This document shows, in pieces, positions 36,234-46,776 of a stretch of DNA of 64,000 nucleotides. Each line of letters opens with the position of its first letter. Position 1 is the stretch's first letter. This DNA is from Parvibaculum sedimenti (GTDB lineage Bacteria; Pseudomonadota; Alphaproteobacteria; Parvibaculales; Parvibaculaceae), in assembly GCF_009184905.1 (NCBI RefSeq), contig NZ_WESC01000005.1, positions 1 through 64,000 of the forward strand, in the 5' to 3' direction. The notes beneath the pieces were generated by a model, which had not been told where the DNA came from, searched no databases, and was given only the letters and a program-made list of their open reading frames with translations. Both the position numbers and the translations under genes were made by a program.

Positions 36234-37289
36234 TTGAACGGGATCGTGCAGCAGCAAGTTGGAACTGAAGAGGCGGGCCTTGCCGAGGAGCCGGTGATCG
36301 TCCGCGTTTCCGGCGTAAAGAAGAAGTATCGCGACGTTACCGCCGTTGATCACGTCGATCTCGAGGTCCGGCGCGGTGAGTTCTATACGCTGCTCGGCCC
36401 GTCCGGTTCCGGCAAGACGACGACGCTGCGCTTGATTGCCGGTTTCGAGAAGCCCGATCAGGGGCTCATCGAATTGAACGGCGCGGATGTCACGAAGCTT
36501 CCGCCCTACGACCGCGACATCAACACGGTTTTTCAGGACTACGCGCTTTTCCCGCATATGAGCGTTGCGGAAAATGTCGCCTATGGCCTGCAGACAAAGG
36601 GTGTTCCGAAAGACGAATGCAAGGAGCGCGTGATTGAAGCGCTTCGCATGGTGCGGCTGCAGAATTTCGGCGAGCGCAAGCCCGCCGAGCTTTCGGGCGG
36701 CCAGCGTCAGCGCGTCGGTCTTGCGCGCGCGATCGTCAATCGTCCGAAGGTGCTGCTGCTCGACGAGCCGCTCGGCGCGCTCGATCTGAAGCTGCGTCAG
36801 GAAATGCAGTCCGAGCTCAAGCGCATTCAGGCGGAAGTGAAGATCACCTTCCTCTATGTGACGCACGATCAGGAAGAAGCGCTCACCATGAGCGACCGCA
36901 TCGCGATCTTCAATCATGGGCGCATCGTGCAGATCGGCACGCCGACTGATGTCTATGAGAAGCCGGCCGATGCCTTCATCGCGAGTTTCGTCGGGACGTC
37001 GAATATTCTTCACCGGCATGGCAAGCGCTTCGTGCTGCGTCCTGAAAAGATTCGCATCGCGCCTCTCGGCCAGCTTTTCGACGAGGCGGGCCTTCATGTC
37101 GAAGATGGGCGCATTCTCGAAGCGATCTATGTCGGCATGTTCACGCGCTATGTGGTGGCGCTGGCCGACGGCACGGAAGTGACCGCCGTGCGGCAGAATT
37201 TCGACCGTACTACAGCCCGCTTCCGCGACGCGGCGGGCACGACCGTTCAAGTGGCGTGGCGTCCGGACAATCTGTTCGAGCTTCAGTGA
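36234..37289 (+). CDS. Polyamine-type ABC transporter ATP-binding protein
   Basis: A 351-residue PotA/YdcT-like ATPase. Walker A is [14 protein letters not shown], the Q-loop [12 protein letters not shown], the signature [15 protein letters not shown], Walker [15 protein letters not shown] and the switch His in [17 protein letters not shown]; a TOBE-like C-terminal domain ([15 protein letters not shown]) follows. The apparent start is TTG with GGGAGAGGG nearby; a GTG at 36246 is the alternative. It energises uptake by the two permeases at 38469 and 39421. It sits 28 bases after the aldehyde dehydrogenase. Confidence 0.92.
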   Translation: MNGIVQQQVGTEEAGLAEEPVIVRVSGVKKKYRDVTAVDHVDLEVRRGEFYTLLGPSGSGKTTTLRLIAGFEKPDQGLIELNGADVTKLPPYDRDINTVFQDYALFPHMSVAENVAYGLQTKGVPKDECKERVIEALRMVRLQNFGERKPAELSGGQRQRVGLARAIVNRPKVLLLDEPLGALDLKLRQEMQSELKRIQAEVKITFLYVTHDQEEALTMSDRIAIFNHGRIVQIGTPTDVYEKPADAFIASFVGTSNILHRHGKRFVLRPEKIRIAPLGQLFDEAGLHVEDGRILEAIYVGMFTRYVVALADGTEVTAVRQNFDRTTARFRDAAGTTVQVAWRPDNLFELQ

Positions 37290-37317
37290 AACCGTTTCAG
37301 GAATGGAGGGCTGCAAG

Positions 37318-38472
37318 ATGATGAATTTGACACGGACCTTGGCCGCGGGCATCAGCCTCGGCACAGCGATCGCGTTTTCCGCCTCGGCATTCGCCGCGCC
37401 GGCAGCGCCGAACTATCCGCAGACAATCGGTAAGGGCGAGGGTGCTCTCAACATCGTCGCCTGGGAAGGCTATGCCGAAGATTCGTGGATCAAGCCGTTC
37501 GAGAAAGAGACCGGCTGTGTGGTCAACCGCAAATATGCGGGCTCGTCCGACGAGATGGTGACGCTGATGCGCCAGGGTGGCGGCGGCGAATATGATCTCG
37601 TCTCGGCTTCGGGCGATGCGAGCCTTCGCCTCATCTATGGCGGCACGGTGCAGCCGATCGACGTCAAGCTCATTCCGGACTTCGAGAACTTCGTGCCGGA
37701 TCTGAAAGCGCCGCCGCACAACACGGTGAAGGGCCTCCATTACGGTCTCTCCTATGAATGGGGTCCGAACGTCCTGCTCTATAACACCGACAAGATCGCG
37801 GCCGCGCCGACGAGCTGGAGTGCGATCTATGATGAGCAGTACAAGGGTAAGGTGACGGTTCCCGACAATCCGATCCAGATCGCCGACGCGGCGCTCTATC
37901 TTGCGGTGAAGGATCCAAGCCTCGGCATCAAGGACCCCTACGAGCTCACCGAGAAGCAGCTCGACGCGGTGGTCGCGCTTCTGAAGCAGCAGCGTTCGCT
38001 GGTGAAGAAGTACTGGGCGCTCGCCTCCGATGAGATCGAGCTCTTCAAGAATGGCGACGTCGTCATCGGCGCGGCATGGCCCTATCAGACGATCACGCTG
38101 AAGGCAGCCGGCGCCAAGGTGGCTGACACCATTCCCACCGAGGGCGCGACAGGTTGGGCTGACAGCTGGATGCTTTCCGCAAAGACGAAGCATCCGAACT
38201 GCGCCTACAAGTTCATGGCCTATGTCTCGACCCCGGCTGTGCAGGCACAGCAGGCTCTCTACTTCGGCGAGACGCCCGCGAATATGAAGGCCTGCGAGGA
38301 GATGGACAAGGCGGAGGCAGGTTCCTGCGCCAAGTATCACCTCGACGAGGCGACGACCTACATCAAGAAGATCAAGTTCTGGAAGACGCCGCAGAAGACC
38401 TGCAGCGACGGCTCCCAAACCTGCACGGACTACAGCGTCTGGCAGCGCAAGTGGCAAGAGGTCAAGGGTTGA
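37318..38472 (+). CDS. Periplasmic polyamine/putrescine-type substrate-binding protein (YdcS-like)
   Basis: A 384-residue extracellular solute-binding protein with a Sec signal peptide (GTAIAFSASAFA then APAAP). The mature part, with NIVAWEGYAEDSWIKPFEKE, TGCVVNRKYAGSSDEMVTLM, DLVSASGDASLRLIYGG and YEWGPNVLLYNTDK, closely matches the PotD/YdcS group. It captures the amine and delivers it to the permeases. Four Cys near the C-terminus (CEEMDKAEAGSC, CSDGSQTC) may form disulphides. ATG 37318 is seven bases after GGAGGG. The stop overlaps the next gene's TTG start. Confidence 0.92.
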   Translation: MMNLTRTLAAGISLGTAIAFSASAFAAPAAPNYPQTIGKGEGALNIVAWEGYAEDSWIKPFEKETGCVVNRKYAGSSDEMVTLMRQGGGGEYDLVSASGDASLRLIYGGTVQPIDVKLIPDFENFVPDLKAPPHNTVKGLHYGLSYEWGPNVLLYNTDKIAAAPTSWSAIYDEQYKGKVTVPDNPIQIADAALYLAVKDPSLGIKDPYELTEKQLDAVVALLKQQRSLVKKYWALASDEIELFKNGDVVIGAAWPYQTITLKAAGAKVADTIPTEGATGWADSWMLSAKTKHPNCAYKFMAYVSTPAVQAQQALYFGETPANMKACEEMDKAEAGSCAKYHLDEATTYIKKIKFWKTPQKTCSDGSQTCTDYSVWQRKWQEVKG

Positions 38473-39407
38473 ACGACCGTCCACATACGGTGTCTGTTTC
38501 TACGTCGGACCGCCTTTCGGCGGTGCTCTCCGGGGCGGTCCGTCGCGTGTCCGTAATTCTGTGGCGGAAGCCCGGCCTCAGCGCCGGGCTTCTGCTCGCA
38601 CCTCCGCTTGGCTGGTTTCTGCTTATCTATATCGCGGCGCTGGCCGCGCTCTTCATCTCGGCGTTCTGGACGACGGACAGCTTCACCGGCGAGATCGACC
38701 GGACATGGACGCTGTCGAACTTCCAGGCGATCTTCGGCAGCGAGACCTATCGCCTGATCGCACTGCGCACGATCTTCATGGCGGCCGCGGTGACGATCAC
38801 CGATGTCATCCTCGCCTTTCCTTTCGCCTATTTCATGGTGCGGCTTGCGAGCCAGCGGCAGCGCGTGGCGCTTTTCACGCTGGTCCTGGTGCCGCTCTGG
38901 TCGAGCTATCTCGCACGCGTCTATGCATGGCGCCTGATCTTTGCCCATGAAGGTGTGCTCAACTGGGTTCTGCACGGGCTCGGTTTTCAGAGCATCGAGA
39001 TCGGTTACACGAACTGGGCGATGTGGATCGTCTTCTCCTATATCTGGCTGCCTTTCATGATCATGCCGATCTATGCGGCGCTGGAACGCATTCCCTATTC
39101 GCTCTTCGAAGCCTCGCTCGATCTGGGCGCGAAGGCATGGCGCACTTTCTTCAAGGTGATCCTGCCGCTTGCCATGCCCGGCGTCGTCGCGGGTTCGATC
39201 TTCAGCTTTTCGCTGACGCTGGGCGACTACATCACGCCGGTGCTGGTCGGTGGGCCGGGCTCGGATTTCATCGGCAATGTCGTCTATGCGAATGTCGGCA
39301 TTGCGAACAACGTGCCATTCGCCGCTGCCTATGCGTCGATCCCGCTTGTCGTCATGGGGCTTTATCTCATGGCCGCGCGGCGCAGCGGCGCCTTCGACGT
39401 GATGTGA
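38469..39407 (+). CDS. ABC transporter permease, PotB/YdcU type
   Basis: A 312-residue inner-membrane protein with six main helices. The MetI-type EAA loop reads EASLDLGAKAWRTFFKVILP, the contact site for the ATPase. Start assignment is uncertain: a TTG at 38469 overlaps the previous stop (TTGA), in keeping with the tight operon; a GTG at 38490 is possible. The N-terminal 40 residues are hydrophilic before the first helix (GLLLAPPLGWFLLIYIAALA). It pairs with the permease at 39421 to form the channel. Confidence 0.9.
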   Translation: MNDRPHTVSVSTSDRLSAVLSGAVRRVSVILWRKPGLSAGLLLAPPLGWFLLIYIAALAALFISAFWTTDSFTGEIDRTWTLSNFQAIFGSETYRLIALRTIFMAAAVTITDVILAFPFAYFMVRLASQRQRVALFTLVLVPLWSSYLARVYAWRLIFAHEGVLNWVLHGLGFQSIEIGYTNWAMWIVFSYIWLPFMIMPIYAALERIPYSLFEASLDLGAKAWRTFFKVILPLAMPGVVAGSIFSFSLTLGDYITPVLVGGPGSDFIGNVVYANVGIANNVPFAAAYASIPLVVMGLYLMAARRSGAFDVM

Positions 39408-39420
39408 GGAGGAAGGACGC

Positions 39421-40215
39421 ATGGAAACGAAATTCGCCAGGATCGCACTCGCGGCATGGGTCATTTTCGTGCTGGCCTTTCTCTTCGTGCCGATCATTCT
39501 GATCTTCGTCTATGCGTTCAACGCCTCGAACATCCAGAGCTGGCCGATCCCCGGCCTGTCGCTGCGCTGGTTCGTCTCGGCGTGGGGAAATCAGGAAATC
39601 AGGACGGCGCTTGGCCTCTCGCTCAAGGCGGGCGTGCTGGCCACATCAATTGCCGTCTTCCTCGGCTCCTCGGCGGCCTTCGCCGTTCACCGTTTCGATT
39701 TCTTCGGCAAGGAGACAGTGTCCTTCATGGTTGTGCTGCCGATCGCGCTGCCCGGCATCATCACCGGCATGGCGCTCAATTCCTTTTTCGTCTTCTGGGG
39801 GCTTGGGCTCTCCTTCTGGACGATCGTGATCGGCCACGCGACCTTCTGCATCGTGATCGTTTACAACAACGTCATCGCGCGACTGCGGCGCGTCCCGCGT
39901 TCGCTTGAAGAAGCATCGATGGACCTCGGCGCCGATGCCTGGCAGACCTTCCGCCGCATCACGCTGCCGATGATTTCGACCTCGCTCGTCGCCGGTGCGC
40001 TTCTGGCCTTCGCGCTTTCCTTCGATGAAGTGATCGTTACGACATTCACGGCAGGCGCGCAGAACACTCTACCGCTCTGGATCTTCGGCGCGATCCGCCT
40101 CGGACAGCGCCTGCCCGAGGTCAATGTCGTTGTGCTTTTCGTGATGTCGCTGACTTTCCTGCCGGTTCTTCTCGCCTACAAGCTGACGAACCAGGCCGGC
40201 CCGATGGTCAAATAG
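39421..40215 (+). CDS. ABC transporter permease, PotC/YdcV type
   Basis: A 264-residue inner-membrane protein with six helices, starting METKFARIALAAWVIFVLAF. The EAA loop is EASMDLGADAWQTFRRITLP, and FALSFDEVIVTTFTAG is the conserved late strip of PotC-type permeases. AGGAGGA lies just upstream of the ATG. It is the last gene of the five-gene amine module and is followed by unrelated phage-like genes. Confidence 0.93.
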   Translation: METKFARIALAAWVIFVLAFLFVPIILIFVYAFNASNIQSWPIPGLSLRWFVSAWGNQEIRTALGLSLKAGVLATSIAVFLGSSAAFAVHRFDFFGKETVSFMVVLPIALPGIITGMALNSFFVFWGLGLSFWTIVIGHATFCIVIVYNNVIARLRRVPRSLEEASMDLGADAWQTFRRITLPMISTSLVAGALLAFALSFDEVIVTTFTAGAQNTLPLWIFGAIRLGQRLPEVNVVVLFVMSLTFLPVLLAYKLTNQAGPMVK

Positions 40216-40253
40216 TCGCCGAACTTATCCCCGCTCCTCGCGCATCCCCCATA

Positions 40254-40276
40254 TTTCGCATGAGGCAAATGCGAAA
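40254..40276. promoter_or_regulatory. Inverted repeat TTTCGCAT-N7-ATGCGAAA before a phage-like gene
   Basis: A perfect 8+8 dyad with a 7-base spacer (GAGGCAA) ends inside the ribosome-binding site (AAAGGAGG) of the gene at 40288. It could be an operator or an mRNA hairpin limiting access to the site. It lacks a T-run, so it is not a normal terminator of the transporter operon. Confidence 0.5.
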
Positions 40277-40287
40277 GGAGGCCGGCC

Positions 40288-41538
40288 GTGTCCGTGGCGT
40301 CGAGATCGAGCGATATTCCAATTCAAGGGGAGGCGAGCTACGCACCCGATGAAGGCCGCTTCCGGACGAAGACTGGCTGGTGGCAGCCGAACGCGGCGCT
40401 GGCGGCTGATTTCTACAATGCGCGCTATGCCCGCAACGGTGTCGATCTGACGCTTGGCGATGCGCTGGCGACCGTCCGTTCATCTGCGCATTTTCTCGCA
40501 GGCCCCGATGGCGTCTATCAGTCATTCGCGACAAACACGCTCGCCCGGATCACCGCCGTCGGCGCCTATATCGGCAGGCAGGTGACGAACAAGTGCACCA
40601 ACTACAACGCAAACCCGGCCAGCACCGCAGGCGTGACGAAGTACGGCACTGGTTCGGTGCTGTCGATCGTCGACGACCAGGCCGCGCTGGCTGCCGCCGG
40701 GTTGCAGAACATCGCGACGAGCGGAAAGGTCTACAAGCTGGACAACAGCGCCGGTGCCTCCGAAGGCGGCGTGATGTTCAGCGGCTCTGCCGGCAACGTC
40801 AACAAGCACACTGCCAGCGTCTATATGCGCACGGTTGGCGGCACCGCATGCGTCGCCATCAACAGTTCCATTGCGAGTGCCTTTGACACCTATGCCGCTT
40901 ATTCGCGTGTCGCCGTCACCGGCACGCCCGTGGATACGGGGCGCGGCGCGCAGATCAAGGTTGCCGCAGGCGGGACCGCTTACTTCATTCTCAACCAGCT
41001 TGAAGAAAACACCTTCACCACGCCGCCGATCGCAACGGCGGGTGCAGCCGCAACGCGCTATGCGAGCGACGTTCAGGCGGCGAGCATGGGTTGGTTCAAC
41101 GCGGCGGGACTCGCGAGCGGCGGGGCCGCGCTTATCGTCCCGAATTACGCGAGCGTCGGGCATGGCGTGAGCCGCACGCTCTTCGAGCTCAGCGACGGCA
41201 CGGCGAACAATCTGGTGCGGGCTCATGTCGATGCGTCCGACAAGCCCGCGCTGGTCATCGTCGCGGGTGGCGTGACGCAGATCGACACTGCATTGTCCGC
41301 CGCGGTCGCGCTGGGCCGCAAACCGCTTGCGTTCGGCTGGGGCGCGGGCGGGGGCTATGTCGTAGACAGGACAGGAAATGTCGCGAGCTTTGGCGCAATC
41401 ACTCTGCCGGGCGGCCTTTCGGTGTTGAGGCTCGGCTCGTCGGTTGCGGGCAATTATCTCAACGCGAAGCTTGAGCAAATTCACATCTGCGGCACGATTC
41501 AACAGACCGATGGCCAGACATGGGCGGTGACGGCATGA
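40288..41538 (+). CDS. Phage head-spike/tail-fibre-like structural protein (orphan)
   Basis: A 416-residue protein without signal peptide. The early part (DFYNARYARNGVDLTLGDAL, SSAHFLAGPDGVYQSFATNT) resembles the R-x-S/T-x-A-T...D-G...A-x-N-x-R strip of phage spike proteins, followed by a jelly-roll or LamG-like beta region (NKHTASVYMRTVGGTACVAI, FELSDGTANNLVRAHVD). Gly, Ala and Thr are high and no enzyme motif is seen. The GTG start has AGGAGG. It overlaps the next small gene by four bases. No capsid, portal, integrase or lysis gene is near, so this looks like a prophage remnant or a co-opted structural gene. Confidence 0.6.
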   Translation: MSVASRSSDIPIQGEASYAPDEGRFRTKTGWWQPNAALAADFYNARYARNGVDLTLGDALATVRSSAHFLAGPDGVYQSFATNTLARITAVGAYIGRQVTNKCTNYNANPASTAGVTKYGTGSVLSIVDDQAALAAAGLQNIATSGKVYKLDNSAGASEGGVMFSGSAGNVNKHTASVYMRTVGGTACVAINSSIASAFDTYAAYSRVAVTGTPVDTGRGAQIKVAAGGTAYFILNQLEENTFTTPPIATAGAAATRYASDVQAASMGWFNAAGLASGGAALIVPNYASVGHGVSRTLFELSDGTANNLVRAHVDASDKPALVIVAGGVTQIDTALSAAVALGRKPLAFGWGAGGGYVVDRTGNVASFGAITLPGGLSVLRLGSSVAGNYLNAKLEQIHICGTIQQTDGQTWAVTA

Positions 41539-41807
41539 GTGCGATCAACACCTATCTCATTCGCGCGGCGAGCCCGGAAGAGCTTCATGCAGCGCTTGTC
41601 GCAGCCAGCGTCGGCAAAGCCCGTGCCTTCGCATGGGATGCCGACCGCTTCGACGATGCGCGCGTCCGGCTGCCCTATCCGGAAACGTCGCCGGGCGCGA
41701 CGGACCCCGAAACGGGCGCGGCGACTGAGGCTCCCACCGGAATGTGGCTTTGCGAGGTCGTTCTCGTAAACGAGGAGGACGCGGCTCTGGTGGCGATGCA
41801 GGGGTAA
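41535..41807 (+). CDS. Small protein coupled to the phage-like gene
   Basis: A 90-residue acidic protein, MSAINTYLIRAASPEELHAA, with a central AFAWDADRFDDARVRLPYP and a C-terminal WLCEVVLVNEEDAALVAM. It starts at an ATGA overlap with the upstream spike-like gene, a usual arrangement for a phage structural gene and its small partner. I do not recognise a family; an accessory or chaperone for the fibre is only a guess. Confidence 0.6.
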   Translation: MSAINTYLIRAASPEELHAALVAASVGKARAFAWDADRFDDARVRLPYPETSPGATDPETGAATEAPTGMWLCEVVLVNEEDAALVAMQG

Positions 41808-41984
41808 GGGCATTGCAAGTGAGCTTACATGCATAATAGAGGGTGTCATTCCGACGGTGCGGTTCTGCTGTGTGAGCCAAATACATGGCGTTGCTCTCGT
41901 CCTGCGCCCCGCTCCCGGCATGCGCCTTGCAGGTCAAGCATGTCACGCCTATCGTTTCGTATAAGAACGAATATGGAGCGGGCT

Positions 41985-43394
41985 ATGTCGTTAATGATGA
42001 CTCTGAGAACGCAATATCTCCTTGTCGTATTTTTTCTGCTCTTTGCGTTTTATGTCGTCGGTAGCTCTTATGTCGGAATCAATGGAACCCATGATGGGCG
42101 GCAAGCCGACGTTTATGCGCAAATATTGGGTTTCTATGGGTACAAGGATTATCCGCCTCTAGAGGATTTTCGCGGACATATTGCCATCTACGATATTCCA
42201 ATCTATGCCTTCGTGGTTGCAAAGCTTGCGCTCATTACAGGATCCGAGCCGCTAGTTGCCGCGAAATGCTTCAATCTTGGTTGGTTTCTTCTCTTGCTTT
42301 GGGGAGGGTGCTCGATTGCCGAGGGGTTTAAGTCGGGGGCGGGGGTCTATTTAGTCTTCCTGCTATGCACCTCCCCTGTCTTTCTTCATTATTTCTCGGC
42401 GCCAATGCCGGACGACATGGCGCTGGCACTGGCCGTGGCGGCATCGGCGATCTTGCTCAAAGCGGAGCAAACGAGAGCGACGCTTGTTGGGTCGGCGCTG
42501 CTCTTCCTCGCTGCCCTCATCAAGTCTCCGATCCCGTTTGTCTTCGTCGTCTTTTTCGCAGTTCAATCGCTGTTGAATCGTGACGGTCATCGGAACGCTT
42601 ATGCCAACGCCAAGATGCTTATCCCCTTGGTGGTTGCTCTTGCTGGTGCGCTTCTGGCTGAGAAAATACGGAAATATGTGCTCGAAACGGATGTTGGAGG
42701 CTTTGCGCAAGACCCGACGTGGTATTTCGGCACCATCCATCAGAGGCTGTCGTTGGATTTTTGGTTGAAGATTCCCAAGCGCTTCGTGAAGTCGAATCCC
42801 TTGGTTGTCGTGCTCGCTTTCCCTGCTGCCTACTACTGCCTACGGACTGCGCCGAGGGAATATGCTGCTCTTGGGGTAGCCTTCCTCACCGGTTGGCTCG
42901 TCTTCGCGAACGTTTATCTCATCCACGATTATTACGAGATGCCGGTCGACGTTGTGGCTTATGTGTTGTTGGCTATAGGCGCCCAGACGACTTACGCTGC
43001 GTTCGTGGATGTGCGATGGGCGGAATCTGTCCTGCTTGTCAGAAACATCGGATTGGCGGTCATTGCGCTGCTCTGCATCATTTACATGCCCAAGCAGAGC
43101 AGTCTCTCAACAGTGTCGATCTATGACAGCATGACTTTTGCGCTTCGTGATGAGCGCAAGTTTCTCTGGGTGAACGATGATCACTACAGCGCCCCTGAGA
43201 TTGGCGGTCGTGTAGGAACGCAGTTTGAACAGATGAGTCACGCTGCTATCGAGAAGAGCTGCGCGAGCGTTGTGGCGGCACATCGCGCTATTCTGGTGAG
43301 GGGGCATTCCGACTGTCTGACGTCGTACAAAGCCTCGGCCTCTACCTATATCGAGGATGGTGGTTTCCAGTTTTATCTGCGGAAGGACCGGTAA
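41985..43394 (+). CDS. GT39-like polytopic membrane protein (dolichyl/undecaprenyl-phosphate-sugar transferase fold)
   Basis: A 469-residue inner-membrane protein with about eleven helices. After the first helix, NGTHDGRQADVYAQILGFYG carries acidic residues where GT-C enzymes have their catalytic Asp, and further on are FSAPMPDDMALALAVAA and ALIKSPIPFVFVVFF, typical of ArnT/GT39 relatives. A soluble periplasmic C-terminus (about 110 residues) ends the protein. The ATG at 41985 is chosen for GGAG six bases upstream; 41940 and 41973 are alternatives. Base composition is visibly poorer in GC than its neighbours, which hints at acquisition. Substrate unknown. Confidence 0.65.
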   Translation: MSLMMTLRTQYLLVVFFLLFAFYVVGSSYVGINGTHDGRQADVYAQILGFYGYKDYPPLEDFRGHIAIYDIPIYAFVVAKLALITGSEPLVAAKCFNLGWFLLLLWGGCSIAEGFKSGAGVYLVFLLCTSPVFLHYFSAPMPDDMALALAVAASAILLKAEQTRATLVGSALLFLAALIKSPIPFVFVVFFAVQSLLNRDGHRNAYANAKMLIPLVVALAGALLAEKIRKYVLETDVGGFAQDPTWYFGTIHQRLSLDFWLKIPKRFVKSNPLVVVLAFPAAYYCLRTAPREYAALGVAFLTGWLVFANVYLIHDYYEMPVDVVAYVLLAIGAQTTYAAFVDVRWAESVLLVRNIGLAVIALLCIIYMPKQSSLSTVSIYDSMTFALRDERKFLWVNDDHYSAPEIGGRVGTQFEQMSHAAIEKSCASVVAAHRAILVRGHSDCLTSYKASASTYIEDGGFQFYLRKDR

Positions 43395-43457
43395 CGCTTG
43401 AGCGAGACCGCTCGCGACGACTTGTGGAGGATCGCGAGCAGTCTGTTGTGTCGTGGT

Positions 43458-44153
43458 TCAAGCTGCCAGCGGATAGAGCGGCACATGACCGATGCCGTCG
43501 TAAAGATCGAAGCCCCGTGCGAGCCATTCGTTGAGCGGATCGCTCTTTTCGAGAATGGGCAGGGTGCAGATTGCGCCCGCCCAGAGAAAGCCGCCAAGCG
43601 CGATGTAATCGGCGTAGTTGGGTTGGTCGCCGCCGAGGAACGGTGCATTGGCGAGCGCCGCACGCATTGGACGCATCGCGTGGCGCAGTTCCGGGAGCTT
43701 CTGCTCGCGGCCTTCGACAAATTGCTCCAGCGTTTTTCCGCCAAGGCGCTTTTCGCGGCTTTCGCGGAAATAGGGCTGGTCCTCTGGCCGCGCATGATTA
43801 TGGATGTCGAGCACGCAGATCTGGAACATCCGGTTCATCACTTCGAGGCCGAACCAGCCATCGAAGAACCGCACCATTGCGCGCTCCTGCGGGGAGGAGA
43901 AGAGGGGCCGCGCGGCATAGGTCTCGTCGAGATGATCGGCAATCGTCCAGCTGTCGCAGACGGTCTTGTCGCCATCCTCGATGATCGGCACGGTCTTGAA
44001 CTTGCCGCCGCAGAGCTTCGGAATACCGATGAAACCGACAGGCGCCGTTTCATAAGCAAGGCCCTTATGCGCTAGCGCATATTTGATGCGCCAGACAAAG
44101 GGGCTGAGCGCGCGGCCATCCTTGTTGACGAGTTCATGCAGGCGGATGGTCAT
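43458..44153 (-). CDS. Glutathione S-transferase family protein, LigE/beta-etherase-like
   Basis: A 231-residue GST. The thioredoxin-like N-terminus (LHELVNKDGRALSPFVWRIK, YALAHKGL, FKTVPIIEDGDKTVCDSWTI) has the cis-Pro and SxxI pocket. The pattern SP-x-VWR-x-KYAL-x-HKG matches bacterial LigE-type etherases and their relatives rather than classical GSTs. The helical C-domain follows (FLGGDQPNYADYIALGGFLW). LigE cleaves beta-aryl ethers of lignin dimers with glutathione; whether this one does is not shown. It forms a minus-strand unit with the gene at 44174. Confidence 0.85.
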   Translation of the reverse strand: MTIRLHELVNKDGRALSPFVWRIKYALAHKGLAYETAPVGFIGIPKLCGGKFKTVPIIEDGDKTVCDSWTIADHLDETYAARPLFSSPQERAMVRFFDGWFGLEVMNRMFQICVLDIHNHARPEDQPYFRESREKRLGGKTLEQFVEGREQKLPELRHAMRPMRAALANAPFLGGDQPNYADYIALGGFLWAGAICTLPILEKSDPLNEWLARGFDLYDGIGHVPLYPLAA

Positions 44154-44173
44154 GGTCGGTTCTCCCTCGCGCT

Positions 44174-44542
44174 TCAGGCCAGAGCCTTCATATAGGTGCC
44201 CATGTCGAAATAGTCGCGCCAGGCCTTGATCTTGCCGTTCTCGATTTCAAAGACACCGCAGCAGGGAAGGTCTACCGGCTTGCCGCCGACCTTGAAATGA
44301 TCGACGCGCTCGGCAAAGACGAGATTGCCGGCCGAGGCGATGTTGAGAATGTCCCACTTCACGTCGCTCCATCCATTGAGGAAAGCGCCGATGAAGGCGG
44401 TGAGGCCAGCGCGCCCCTGCACAGGGTCGATCATCATGTTGTGATAGATGCCGTCTTCGGTGAAGTAATCGACGATGGCATCGACGTCGAGGCGTGGCCA
44501 CGCGTCGACGAAATTGCGGATGAGTTCTTCGTGTCTGTTCAT
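44174..44542 (-). CDS. Limonene-1,2-epoxide hydrolase / SnoaL-like protein
   Basis: A 122-residue cone-shaped alpha+beta-barrel protein of the NTF2/SnoaL superfamily. VFAERVDHF and IKAWRDYFDMG supply the Arg, Asp and Asp triad positions used by limonene-epoxide hydrolases, suggesting a true hydrolase rather than a binding protein. DYFTEDGIYHNMMIDPVQGR is the typical early segment. It starts after GGGAGGGA and is 20 bases from the GST gene. Possible substrates are epoxides formed by the nearby oxygenase, but this is inference. Confidence 0.8.
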   Translation of the reverse strand: MNRHEELIRNFVDAWPRLDVDAIVDYFTEDGIYHNMMIDPVQGRAGLTAFIGAFLNGWSDVKWDILNIASAGNLVFAERVDHFKVGGKPVDLPCCGVFEIENGKIKAWRDYFDMGTYMKALA

Positions 44543-44563
44543 GTGTCCCTCCCGAAACGAAAA

Positions 44564-44585
44564 CGGGGCGGCCTGAGCCGCCCCG
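44564..44585 (-). terminator. Rho-independent terminator after the FadJ-like gene
   Basis: A perfect 9-bp GC stem (CGGGGCGGC / GCCGCCCCG) with a 4-base loop is followed on the minus strand by TTTTCGTTT. It lies 15 bases past the stop of the minus-strand FadJ-like gene and just before the epoxide-hydrolase-like gene, so it separates the two transcripts. Confidence 0.85.
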
Positions 44586-44600
44586 CTGTTGTGTTGGCCT

Positions 44601-46679
<2,079 letters not shown>

Positions 46680-46776
46680 GGAGCTCTCCCTGGGACGTTT
46701 CTGGTGGTTGCTTCTGCGAGCAGATTTTCGGATGTGGTACCCTATAGCCCAATGACGGGGGGATAAAGCGGCAAGG

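Noticed and set aside
40288-41807. Gene-transfer-agent or tail-like particle locus
   Set aside because: Only two structural-type genes exist; no capsid, portal, terminase or tail-tube genes are nearby.
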